Shown here: in pieces, positions 25,477 to 34,045 of the stretch
Layout of the letters: every line of letters starts with the position of its first letter
Numbering within the stretch: position 1 is the stretch's first letter
From: Neobacillus terrae
GTDB taxonomy: Bacteria; Bacillota; Bacilli; Bacillales; Cytobacillaceae
Assembly: GCF_011393025.1 (NCBI RefSeq)
Contig: NZ_JAAOEO010000007.1
Location: forward strand, 62,001-126,000
DNA: 64,000 nt
Direction of reading: 5' to 3'
Notes under the pieces: generated by a model
Seen by the model: the letters and a program-made list of their open reading frames with translations, nothing else
Told to the model about the DNA's origin: nothing
Database searches by the model: none
Program-made: the position numbers and the translations under genes

Positions 25477-26394
25477 ATGATTACTAATCCTGTTCCATGG
25501 CCTAATGGCGCAAAGTGTGCAGTTGCCATTACTTTTGATATGGACACTGACAGTATCCTTCATTTGGCTCATCCAGATTCGGCAGATACGAAAGTTTCCA
25601 CTGCTTCATGGCTGAAATATGACGAAATAGCGATTCCGCGGATTCTAAATATGTACAAAAAATATGATCTAAAACAAACCTTCTTCGTCCCTGCATGGTG
25701 TATTGAAAGGTATCCAAGAACGGTGGAATTAATTTTGAAAGATGGTCATGAGTTAGGACATCACGGTTATATTCATGAACATCCAAATGAATTAACTGGA
25801 GAAGAAGAATTATATTGGCTGCAGCGCGGGATAGAAGTGATAACTAAATTCTCAGGCAAACGTCCTCGTGGATGGAGAGCACCTATGTATAATTTCTCTA
25901 AGAATTCTCTGGAGTTTTTAGCAAAAGAAGGGTTTTTATATGATTCTTCATTAATGGCAGACGATATACCTTATGTATTGAAAGATAAGAAGTCATCTAA
26001 AGAGGTTATTGAATTGCCGACTCATTGGGGAATGGATGACTGGCCGCAATATACCCACAATGGAGATCTGGACTATATGATGCCAATTAATTCACCTAAT
26101 CGTGCAATGGAGGTGTATATGTCAGAATTTGAAGCAGCATGGGAACATGGCGGCATGTGGATATCTGTCTGGCACCCCTTTGTAACAGGGAGATTGGCAA
26201 GGTGTGTTAGTGTCGATAAAATGATTCAAACCATGCTTGATAAAGGAAATGTGTGGTTTGCGACCTTAGAAGAGATCGCACTCCATGTAAGAAAATGTAT
26301 TAACGATGGAACCTATGTACCACGCACAGTCGAGCTCCCATATTACGATGGTCGAATTCCTGAATTAAAAACAAATGCATTGGAAGGGGTTTAA
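25477..26394 (+). CDS. Polysaccharide deacetylase-fold hydrolase (PuuE/cyclic-imidase-like)
   Basis: A 305-residue NodB-fold protein. The opening VPWPNGAKCAVAITFDMDTD matches the allantoinase PuuE/HpPgdA branch rather than extracellular chitin deacetylases. There is no signal peptide. The HELGHHGYIHEHP block holds the metal His pair, WRAPMYNFS the conserved Arg, and ISVWHPFV a late His. Relatives open cyclic amides or imides. In this operon it could open or deamidate an oxidised N-heterocycle (inference). Its ribosome binding site GAGAGGAGG lies between the RidA stop and ATG 25477. Confidence 0.83.
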   Translation: MITNPVPWPNGAKCAVAITFDMDTDSILHLAHPDSADTKVSTASWLKYDEIAIPRILNMYKKYDLKQTFFVPAWCIERYPRTVELILKDGHELGHHGYIHEHPNELTGEEELYWLQRGIEVITKFSGKRPRGWRAPMYNFSKNSLEFLAKEGFLYDSSLMADDIPYVLKDKKSSKEVIELPTHWGMDDWPQYTHNGDLDYMMPINSPNRAMEVYMSEFEAAWEHGGMWISVWHPFVTGRLARCVSVDKMIQTMLDKGNVWFATLEEIALHVRKCINDGTYVPRTVELPYYDGRIPELKTNALEGV

Positions 26395-26399
26395 TAAAT

Positions 26400-27926
26400 A
26401 TGACCGTAATCGCTACCACTAATAAACTTAGAGAAGTGTTGAGTAAGGGCCAGGATCCTCACTTAATGACTGGAGAACAGTATAAAGAAAGCTTAAGGGA
26501 TGGCAGAAGAGTCATCGATGCTCAAGGAAATGTAATTCAAGACGTGACCAAGCATCCCGCTTTAAAAAGGGGAATTGACAACCTGGCAAAAGTTTATGAT
26601 TCACAATTCGATCCTGAGACAAGGGATATAACAACATTTATTAATCCGGAAGATGGTAAAAGGTATAGTACTGGCTGGCTGGTGCCTAAAACAAAAGAAG
26701 ATTTAAAACTTCGGCGGGAAATGCTCCGTTTAAGTACTTATCATACGTTTGGTGTTTTTGGTCGTCCGAATGATTATGGCTCAATGATGGCAATGGGATT
26801 CCTTTCAATTATTGATAAGATTGAAAAAGAAAATCGACAATATGCAGAAAACGTTAGAAAATTTATTGAGTTTAGCCAAAAACATAATGTTATTAGTGCT
26901 GATTTGATTCCGGATGTTCAAACAGACAAAAATTTACCGCCTAGCCAGAAGAAAGGACTCTTAAGGGTTGTAGAAAAACGGGCTGATGGAGTAGTTTTAT
27001 GCGGAGCAAAACCGTGTGGTTCTGTAGGCGTTCAAGGTCATTTCGCAACTGTATCCACTGCTACTTCCCCTAATCTGGACCCTGATGCCGCACTATGGTG
27101 TGCAGTGCCAATCAATTCACCAGGCTTAACATTAGTACTTCGAGAGCCAGTCACGAATCCAATTTCAGAATTTGAAGATCACCCGATTGATTCATTCGGT
27201 GAGGAAACAGATAACATGATGCTTTTTGATCATGTGTTCATTCCAAATGAATACATCTTCAGCTTAGGAAATACTAGATTACTGGGCTTATACAGGGAAT
27301 CCTGCGCACTTTGTCACTGGCATATTTTAGCCCGCCTAATGTACCGCTCAGAAATTTTCGTAGGAGCAGCCCAAACTATTGTAGACATCCTTGGAACAGA
27401 TTCCTTTCAGGGCGTCAGAGATTCGGTTTCTGAAGTAATATCTTATTCAGCATCACTCAAAGCTCATATTCTCGCGTCAGAAGAAGAAGCGGAACTTTGG
27501 AATGGTGTTCTGGTTCCTTCCACTGAATTTGTAACAGCCGGAAGACTGCAATCCATCCTTCACTATCCACGAGTCATGCACATTCTGCGCGACTTAAGTG
27601 GTCAGGGTTTAATTAGCCGTTTTACGAGCAAAGTGTGGGACAATCCAGAAGTAGGCCCAGTTCTGGAGGAATATCTCCCAGGTGCTGGAGTTTCCGCACG
27701 TGAGAAAAACAAATTCTTTAACTTTTTATGGGACCTTGCATGCGGCAGTCATGCAACAAGGGTAGCACTATTTGAAAATACAAATTCGACCAATGCACCG
27801 GTTGTCCAATCCGAGCTTTATAGATCTTACAATCGTAAAGAGTATGTTGACTTTATCCGGGAGCATCTTGAATTGCCAAAAGTTCGAAGGGAAATTAAAA
27901 GATTGTATGCTGTGGATTTGAAATAA
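26400..27926 (+). CDS. HpaB-type flavin-dependent monooxygenase (oxygenase component)
   Basis: A 508-residue protein of the 4-hydroxyphenylacetate 3-hydroxylase (HpaB) family, usual length about 480-520. The N-terminal half carries GEQYKESLRDGRRV and the middle RPNDYGSMMAMGF. The flavin-site region has VLCGAKPCGSVGVQGHFATV and the later CHWHILARLMYRSEIFVGAAQ helix. These enzymes use FADH2 delivered by a separate reductase to insert oxygen into an aromatic ring. Here the reductase is encoded at 29845. The substrate is not a given, because RidA, imidase-like and NCS1 neighbours point to an N-heterocycle instead of a phenol. ATG 26400 follows GGAAGGGG within the preceding stop region. Confidence 0.88.
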   Translation: MTVIATTNKLREVLSKGQDPHLMTGEQYKESLRDGRRVIDAQGNVIQDVTKHPALKRGIDNLAKVYDSQFDPETRDITTFINPEDGKRYSTGWLVPKTKEDLKLRREMLRLSTYHTFGVFGRPNDYGSMMAMGFLSIIDKIEKENRQYAENVRKFIEFSQKHNVISADLIPDVQTDKNLPPSQKKGLLRVVEKRADGVVLCGAKPCGSVGVQGHFATVSTATSPNLDPDAALWCAVPINSPGLTLVLREPVTNPISEFEDHPIDSFGEETDNMMLFDHVFIPNEYIFSLGNTRLLGLYRESCALCHWHILARLMYRSEIFVGAAQTIVDILGTDSFQGVRDSVSEVISYSASLKAHILASEEEAELWNGVLVPSTEFVTAGRLQSILHYPRVMHILRDLSGQGLISRFTSKVWDNPEVGPVLEEYLPGAGVSAREKNKFFNFLWDLACGSHATRVALFENTNSTNAPVVQSELYRSYNRKEYVDFIREHLELPKVRREIKRLYAVDLK

Positions 27927-28068
27927 TCCTGAGAGAATTGTCCGCTTACAACCATGGAACATGAACATAATTATAGCAAAAGATGAGTAGTTTTGTCGAA
28001 TGAAATGACAGAAAAATTTAAATATTTTAAAATTAGATTTCAACAATAACTAGTTCTTCAGGCTTATG

Positions 28069-28178
28069 ACCACGCTATGGCATGGGTATGGATAAACGAG
28101 ATCCCATGATTCATAGCGTGGTTAATATCAGGATTGTATATCCGGTGCAAGGAAATCATCCTTCATTCGTTCAGCACC
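28069..28178 (+). promoter_or_regulatory. Candidate structured RNA leader upstream of the NCS1 permease
   Basis: ACCACGCTATG (28069-28079) pairs exactly with CATAGCGTGGT (28112-28122), with CATGGG/CCCATG stacked inside around a 16-base loop. A second hairpin follows: GGTGC (28144-28148) with GCACC (28174-28178), enclosing AAGGA/TCCTT. Neither is followed by a T-run, so they are not plain terminators. The two lie in the 412-base gap between the monooxygenase and the permease. I do not recognise a known riboswitch class. Confidence 0.5.
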
Positions 28179-28338
28179 CGAGCCTTAAACATTTGGACAT
28201 CCTACCTTTCACCGCAGCGCGAAGCCGTCTTAAATTTATGATAAAAATCTCTAAGTAAATTTATTTGGAACACTATGAAAATTTCAGAGAAATCTTATCA
28301 GGCAAGAGAAAAGATAAAGGCGGTGCAGGAATTTGGAA

Positions 28339-29766
28339 ATGGAAAATAAAATGGTACAGGAAAGCAGGCTGGAACTCCGTGGAATAGATTTTATTCCTGA
28401 AGAAGACAGGAAATCAAAGCCAATGAATCTATTTTTTGTACTTGGCGGGGCGCAATATTGTTATCCAATTATGCTAATCGGTGCTCTTCCTGTACTTTTT
28501 GGATTAGGCTGGTGGGACTCGTTTTTTGCGATTACCATAGGGTTATTAGTCGGTTGTGTTGTTGTAGCTCCAATCTCTTTATTCGGTCAAAAAACAGGCA
28601 CAAATGGAATTGTAAGCAGCGGTGCCCATTTTGGAACGAAAGGCAGAATCGTAGGCGCGGTCTTAACGGTAATTGTCGCGATAGGATTTTATTCTCTCGT
28701 AGTATGGACAGGGGCCGAATCGATTGTTTATGGGGGTAACAAATTACTTGGCCTGCCCAAGGGACAGGGAAGTCTTGCAATTGGAGCATTGCTTATTTGT
28801 ATTCTCATTAGTATTGTAGCTACATTTGGACATTCGTTAGTAGTAGTAATAGAAAAAATCGGTACCTGGGTACTTGGTGCCATCCTTCTTTTAACACTTC
28901 TTGTTTTTTCACCGCAATTCGATGCATCCTATCACGGAGGAAATTATCTTCTTGGCGGTTATTGGGCTACCTGGCTGTTATCTGCTAGTGTAGCATTATC
29001 CATACCAATTTCACTGGCCCCGTTTATCAATGATTATACTCGTTATGTACCTGGCAAAACCAGTGCACGTTCAATCATGTTTGGAACTGGAGCAGGGATT
29101 TTCATGGGCTGCTGGATCACCATGATTTGTGCAGCATACGTGACCACCATTTTAAATAATCCTGATACCCCTTTAATTCAAGGAATCATCGAAATGTCTC
29201 CAGCCTGGTTTGTTTTGCCGTTAATACTAATGGGTCTAGTTGGAAGCTTAACACAAGGCAGCTTTTGCATTTATGGTGCTGGTCTTGGCTTGGAAACGAT
29301 GGGATGGGGGATTAACAGGATCTTAACAACGGTCATCGTTAGTATTGTAAGTATTATAGTAGTTTTCTTTGCTGTCTTCGTTTATGACCTTCTTGATTTA
29401 ATAAATGCATTTGTAACACTTATTGTGGTAGCAATTTCTCCATGGCTTACCATAAAATTGGTTGGTTACTATTTGGTCAAAGGACAGTACGATCCCTTAG
29501 ACCTCCATCAAGCAAAAGGCGGTTCATATTGGTACTCAAATGGCTATAACATACCAGCCATCATATCATGGGTGCTTGGTTTAATTGTAGGCTTGTTATT
29601 CACCAATACGACTGTATTTGCTGGGCCGCTTGCCAATACCTTTGGCGGAATTGACGTCAGTTTTGTCTCTTCAGCAATATTAGGAGCAGCCTTATTTTTT
29701 ATACTGTCAAAAAAATCCGTCTCAAAACAACTTAAAACTATAGAAAGTAAGGGAGAAATTTTTTAA
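28339..29766 (+). CDS. NCS1-family cytosine/purine permease
   Basis: A 475-residue membrane protein with about twelve transmembrane segments. The family marks are NLFFVLGGAQYCYPIML in helix 1 and the substrate-site loop LAPFINDYTRYVPGKTSA near residue 230. ATG 28339 is chosen over the in-frame TTG at 28333 because AGGA is eight bases from the ATG. NCS1 carriers import cytosine, uracil, hydantoins, allantoin or pyrimidine vitamins by cation symport. Its place among an oxygenase, a RidA and an imidase-like gene points to import of the compound that the operon degrades. Confidence 0.92.
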   Translation: MENKMVQESRLELRGIDFIPEEDRKSKPMNLFFVLGGAQYCYPIMLIGALPVLFGLGWWDSFFAITIGLLVGCVVVAPISLFGQKTGTNGIVSSGAHFGTKGRIVGAVLTVIVAIGFYSLVVWTGAESIVYGGNKLLGLPKGQGSLAIGALLICILISIVATFGHSLVVVIEKIGTWVLGAILLLTLLVFSPQFDASYHGGNYLLGGYWATWLLSASVALSIPISLAPFINDYTRYVPGKTSARSIMFGTGAGIFMGCWITMICAAYVTTILNNPDTPLIQGIIEMSPAWFVLPLILMGLVGSLTQGSFCIYGAGLGLETMGWGINRILTTVIVSIVSIIVVFFAVFVYDLLDLINAFVTLIVVAISPWLTIKLVGYYLVKGQYDPLDLHQAKGGSYWYSNGYNIPAIISWVLGLIVGLLFTNTTVFAGPLANTFGGIDVSFVSSAILGAALFFILSKKSVSKQLKTIESKGEIF

Positions 29767-29844
29767 GCTTTTGCCTTATATGAAAATAACTTACTACTAA
29801 ATTCTTTGATATTGTTTACACACTTAAGATGGGAGGATGAGTAT

Positions 29845-30354
29845 ATGGAACATGTTACAGATTTATTCAAAGAGGCAATGGGGCGTTTAGCTGCTGGGGT
29901 TACAGTAGTTACAACCGAAATTGATGGACGTCCGTGGGGAGTAACAGTTAGTGCTTGCTGCTCCATTTCTATGTCCCCTCCGTTAATGTTAGTCAGTTTA
30001 TTCACAAGTAATGCCAGCAGCGTGGCGATAAAGGAACAGCAAAGATTTGGTGTAAGTTTATTAACTAACGATCAAACAGACGTAGCAAAAGCAGGAGCCA
30101 AACCCGGAACTCCTAAGTTTTTTGAAGAATTTGTTGATTTTGACTCTTTCGGAAAAACTCATATGGTAAAGGATGCGCTGGCACATGTTCACTGCAAAGT
30201 AGATCAAGTTGTAGAGGCTGGTGACCATACGATATTTATTGGCCGTGTGGAACATGTGAGCTTGGGAGAATTAAAAGATCCACTTTTGTATTTTCATCGT
30301 GAATTCGGAAGTTTTACAACAGAATTAGAACCCAAAGAACCTATTGTTAAATAA
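29845..30354 (+). CDS. Flavin reductase (HpaC/RutF-like)
   Basis: A 169-residue flavin reductase domain protein, starting at ATG 29845 behind GGGAGG. An upstream ATG in frame at 29806 lacks a signal. The pattern EAMGRLAAGVTVVTTEIDG, GVTVSACCSISMSPPLMLVS, RFGVSLL and the DHTIFIGRVEHV block with YFHREFG at the end are typical. It uses NAD(P)H to make reduced flavin for the HpaB-type oxygenase. It is the fifth gene of the operon and is followed by a terminator. Confidence 0.92.
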   Translation: MEHVTDLFKEAMGRLAAGVTVVTTEIDGRPWGVTVSACCSISMSPPLMLVSLFTSNASSVAIKEQQRFGVSLLTNDQTDVAKAGAKPGTPKFFEEFVDFDSFGKTHMVKDALAHVHCKVDQVVEAGDHTIFIGRVEHVSLGELKDPLLYFHREFGSFTTELEPKEPIVK

Positions 30355-30368
30355 ACTTAATCCTTATG

Positions 30369-30418
30369 AAAAGGACATAGTCAGGTTAACTTTTTAATCT
30401 ACTATTTGTCCTTTTTTT
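30369..30418 (+). terminator. Terminator after the flavin reductase gene
   Basis: AAAAGGACATAGT pairs with ACTATTTGTCCTTTT (one bulge), followed by a T-run. It would end or attenuate transcription before the FAD synthetase-like gene. Confidence 0.8.
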
Positions 30419-30481
30419 AATAATTGTATCAGGTGAATGAACATCGTTTTCACCAAGAATCTCTTAAAAGGTGTGAATTTG

Positions 30482-31363
30482 TTGAAAGTACACTACTTGT
30501 CTTACCCTTTAGATGTATTAGAAGAATTTCCTGCAACAGCTGTTTCTATCGGTTATTTTGATGGAGTTCATATAGGGCATCAACAGGTCATAAAAACCGG
30601 AATACAAATTGCAAAAGATAGGAAGCTGGCTAGTGCAGTTATGACATTTCATCCTCATCCTAAAAAAGTGCTTGGTAAAGGGGACTATTCAAAGTGCTTA
30701 ACACCTTTGGAAGACAAGTTGGATATTTTTAAAACCATGGGTGTTAACATAGTCTATGTTGTTGAATTTAATCATGAGCTCTCAAGGTTAACACCTGATG
30801 ATTTCATTGACTGCTTTTTGGTCCCATTAAATATGAAATACGCTATAGTTGGTTTCGATTACAAATTTGGAACCAAAGGAATCGGAGATGCCGATTATTT
30901 AAAAACGAGATCGGCAGGTCGTTATGAGGTAGAAATTGTTAAATCCATTGTCCGTTATGAAACAAAGGTGGGCAGTACAATTATTAGGGAGTATTTAAAC
31001 CAGGGCCACCTTTCCAAAGTAAATGAATTATTAGGCCGTTCCTATTCTATATGGGCAATCGTTGAGCAATATAATCCTGTTCCAGGTGCTGGAACAAGAA
31101 GCATTGTTACATTAAAAGATTATTTAATCCCTGCGGAAGGAACTTATTGTGTATTGGTTACTATCGCTGGGAAAGCCTATGCTGGTACTTTGACAATCGA
31201 ACGAATACACTCGAATGAAAATGATCATCATATATTGGTCCTGCAGTTAATCGATGAAAAATACCCCAATATTGGACATGAAAGTATTGGAGTCAGGTTC
31301 ATATCCAGATTTAAACAACCAAATAAACTTACTTCCCGGAAGAAAACACATAAAGTTTTTTAA
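30482..31363 (+). CDS. RibF-like FAD synthetase with degenerate flavokinase half
   Basis: About 293 residues from TTG 30482, which has AAAAGGTG upstream; an ATG at 30437 in the same frame has a worse signal. The N-terminal nucleotidyltransferase domain is intact: SIGYFDGVHIGHQQVI with HIGH at 30-33, TFHPHPKKVL, and VGFDYKFGTKG. In the C-terminal half the flavokinase region reads LLGRSYSIWAIVEQ then AGTRSIVTLKDYLIP, and I cannot find the GFPTAN motif needed for riboflavin kinase. It is probably an FMN adenylyltransferase only, feeding FAD to the monooxygenase of the operon (inference). It is separate from any housekeeping RibF, which is not in the window. Confidence 0.82.
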   Translation: MKVHYLSYPLDVLEEFPATAVSIGYFDGVHIGHQQVIKTGIQIAKDRKLASAVMTFHPHPKKVLGKGDYSKCLTPLEDKLDIFKTMGVNIVYVVEFNHELSRLTPDDFIDCFLVPLNMKYAIVGFDYKFGTKGIGDADYLKTRSAGRYEVEIVKSIVRYETKVGSTIIREYLNQGHLSKVNELLGRSYSIWAIVEQYNPVPGAGTRSIVTLKDYLIPAEGTYCVLVTIAGKAYAGTLTIERIHSNENDHHILVLQLIDEKYPNIGHESIGVRFISRFKQPNKLTSRKKTHKVF

Positions 31364-31441
31364 AAAGAATACAAAGAAATAGTAAAAGGAGCAGTTCTAT
31401 GTTCTGTGTTATTAAATAATAAGTAAGGGGGGCGAGCAAGA

Positions 31442-32612
31442 TTGATAGATCATTTGTTTAATAGGTTAAATGATTTTTTCCAGAGTTAATTCAATTTCGC
31501 ACGGACCTGCATATGTATACAGAACTATCATTTGAGGAAGTTAATACGCCACAAAAAATAGCAGATTATCTTGAAGGTTTAGGATTAGAAGTAAGAAGTA
31601 AGAAGTAAGGTTGGCGGTAGAGGTGTTGTGGGGGTATTAAGAGGAGAGAAGCCTGGCAAAACAGTAGCGTTACGGCAGATTTTGACGCGCTGCCAATACA
31701 AGATGAAAAAGAAACAGAATACAAGTCTCGTATTCCGGGAGTGATGCATGCCTGCGGTCACGATATTCACACTGCAGCCATACTGGGAGTTGCAAGGGTT
31801 CTTAGCGAAGCTAAATCTGCAATCCAGGGCAATGTTGTCTTTATCCATCAATTCGCTGAGGTAAAGATTCCTGGCGGGGCAATATCAATGATGGAAGATG
31901 GATGCCTGGAAGGGGTCATGTGATTTATGGTGCTCATGTTTGGTCTACCCTAGACATTGGTACGATCGGTGTGGGAGAGGGACCGATAATGGCTGCAATG
32001 GATGCCTTCGAGATCGATATTTGCGGAAAAGGCGGACACGGTGGAACGCCCCATTTGACTGTTGATTCCCTAGTGATTGTTTGTCAATTGGTTTCTAACC
32101 TTCAGCAAATTGTCAGCCGAAGGGTATACCCGTTAAAGCCTGCCGTTCTAACTGTGGGGATATTTGCTGCAGGTGATGCATTTAATGTAATTGCTAACAG
32201 CGCGAAGATTACCGGTACCGTTAGAAGCTTCGATGAAAGTGTCAGAGAATTAATTGAACAGTCGATCAATCAAATTGCAAATGCAACTTGTGAAGCTGGG
32301 AGGAGCAAGTGTGGCCGTACATTATACAAGGGGGTGTTGTAACCATCCTAATGAGACGGCAAGGGTTGAAAAAGTAGGAAAGGCACTATTGATTGATGGT
32401 AAAGTAAAACATTTAGCACCTATAAGGGCAGGAGAAGACTTCGCCTATTACTTACAAAAAGTTCCCGGGAGTTTCTTTTTGTGGGCGGAGGTAATGAGAA
32501 AATAGGAGCAATTTACCCACATCATCATTGTAAATTTGATGTGGATGAGTATTCCATTCTTAATATTGGTCACTTATTTATTTCTCTTGTTTTTGATTAC
32601 CTGAATGAGTAA
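31442..32612 (+). pseudogene. M20-family amidohydrolase, broken by about six frameshifts
   Basis: Joined over three frames, the sequence reads as an M20 aminoacylase/hippurate-hydrolase-type enzyme: TDLHMYTELSFEE, then [61 protein letters not shown] and a final [12 protein letters not shown], ending at TAA 32612. The original start was probably TTG 31442 after AAGGGGGG. Single-base losses are visible near 31474, 31676, 31916, 32300 and 32472, and a 7-base repeat expansion near 31600 gives another shift. It must be inactive. It would have supplied an amide-cleaving step to the operon. Confidence 0.88.
31589..31609 (+). repeat. Three tandem copies of a 7-bp unit inside the M20 pseudogene
   Basis: AAGTAAG is repeated three times exactly. 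Two copies would keep the local M20 frame (VRSKVGG); the third shifts it. Confidence 0.85.
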
Positions 32613-32640
32613 CAAACAAGAGGTTTGTTTATAAATTTTG

Positions 32641-32669
32641 AGACGCTACTACAAAAGGTAGCGTCTATT
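32641..32669 (+). terminator. Terminator after the M20 pseudogene
   Basis: AGACGCTAC and GTAGCGTCT pair, followed by ATTTAA. It is the natural end of the TetR-controlled operon. Confidence 0.72.
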
Positions 32670-32798
32670 TAATGATATTCATCCTGTCATCAGCCACAAC
32701 ACACACTAAAGAAAAGAACTCATTTATGTCCAAGCACTAGTCACGAATTAGAATCATATATAGATGATATCCCTTGCGAACATAATGAGGAGGATATC

Positions 32799-33893
32799 AT
32801 GAATCCTATGTTACCTATGGAAAAATATTTCGGTCAGTTAGAACTTGTTTATACATTTTTTGGGGCAATGCCCACGGGTGTTAGTGTTTCAGAAACAGGC
32901 CGTATTTTCGTATGCTTTCCGAAATGGGGAGACGATGTGAAATTTACGGTGGCGGAAATTGTTGGAGATGAATTGCAGCCTTACCCAAATTTAGAAACCA
33001 ATTTGGTTAATCCCGGGAATATCACCATGTCTTTCATCAGTGTCCAAAGTGTAGTTGCTGATGGAAGGGGAACGCTTTGGGTATTAGATACTGCAGCACC
33101 AAATTTTTCAGAACCGATTATAGGCGGGGCAAAATTAGTTGCAGTTGATTTAGCGACCAATACAATTCGAAGGGTATTAACCTTTTCACAGGATGTCGTC
33201 CTGCCAACAACTTATTTAAATGATGTCCGTTTTGATTTTCGTGTTGGTAGAGCCGGATATGCATATATTACCGATTCCTCATCTAGAGGACCAGGAGCTA
33301 TTATCGTGGTGGATTTAGATAATGGGAATGCGTTTAGACGATTAAGTGGTGCAAATTCCACTTCTCCCGATCCCTATTTTTTGCCGAAAGTAGAAGGGGA
33401 AATTCTGATGAATCGAAACAGAGATGGTTCAACTTCCCCATTTAGATTGGCGTCCGATGGAATTGCAATTTCTCCCGATGGCAGGATTTTATTTTTTTGC
33501 CCGCTTACCAGCCGTCATCTTTTTTCCATATCAACAGAAGCCCTAAGAGACCGAACGATACCGGATGCAAATTTAATTTATCAGGTGGAGTATTGGGGAG
33601 AAAAAGGTGCATCTGATGGAATGATCACCGATGCAAAAGGAATTGTTTATGCCGGAGACTATGAAAATAATAGCATTCGAAGAATTTTGCCAAATGGAAC
33701 AATGGAAACCATTGCACATGATCCAAGAATACTATGGCCGGATACATTTTCAATTGGCCCTGATGGATACTTATATTTCATTGTAAACCAATTACATCGG
33801 CAGGCCAGATTTCATTATGAAAGAGATTTACGACAAAAACCTTATAGTTTACTTCGTATAAAAATTGGCGAATTACCTGCTCCTGCCTTTTAA
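32799..33893 (+). CDS. Yellow/major royal jelly-family beta-propeller protein
   Basis: 364 residues, starting at ATG 32799 behind AATGAGGAGG. The protein matches the MRJP/Yellow group of propellers: TGVSVSETGRIFVCFPKW near residue 27, a TLWVLDTA segment, YLNDVRFDFRVGRAGYAYIT near 145, SDGIAISPDG near 222, and YAGDYENNSIRRILPNG near 285. It has no signal peptide, unlike many relatives. Insect homologues include dopachrome-converting enzymes, while bacterial ones are mostly uncharacterised and sometimes called SMP-30/gluconolactonase-like. It stands alone with its own terminator. Confidence 0.82.
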   Translation: MNPMLPMEKYFGQLELVYTFFGAMPTGVSVSETGRIFVCFPKWGDDVKFTVAEIVGDELQPYPNLETNLVNPGNITMSFISVQSVVADGRGTLWVLDTAAPNFSEPIIGGAKLVAVDLATNTIRRVLTFSQDVVLPTTYLNDVRFDFRVGRAGYAYITDSSSRGPGAIIVVDLDNGNAFRRLSGANSTSPDPYFLPKVEGEILMNRNRDGSTSPFRLASDGIAISPDGRILFFCPLTSRHLFSISTEALRDRTIPDANLIYQVEYWGEKGASDGMITDAKGIVYAGDYENNSIRRILPNGTMETIAHDPRILWPDTFSIGPDGYLYFIVNQLHRQARFHYERDLRQKPYSLLRIKIGELPAPAF

Positions 33894-33897
33894 AAAT

Positions 33898-33932
33898 AAA
33901 GGCCTGCTTCCTTCACGGTAGTAGGCCTTTTA
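33898..33932 (+). terminator. Terminator after the MRJP-like gene
   Basis: AAAGGCCT and AGGCCTTT pair (GCT/AGT extends the stem loosely), followed by T residues. Confidence 0.8.
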
Positions 33933-34045
33933 GATGTATCTGCTGGTATCTCTCAATTGTAAATACCCGTGTGGCCTTGGTGCCAAGATACATTGTGGAA
34001 ATCGTCCCCTAATCATACCTGACCTTTTTCGATTCAAAACAACTT

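Noticed and set aside
28069-28122. Rho-independent terminator after the monooxygenase gene
   Set aside because: The stem is strong but no T-run follows on either strand, so it is listed as a possible structured RNA.
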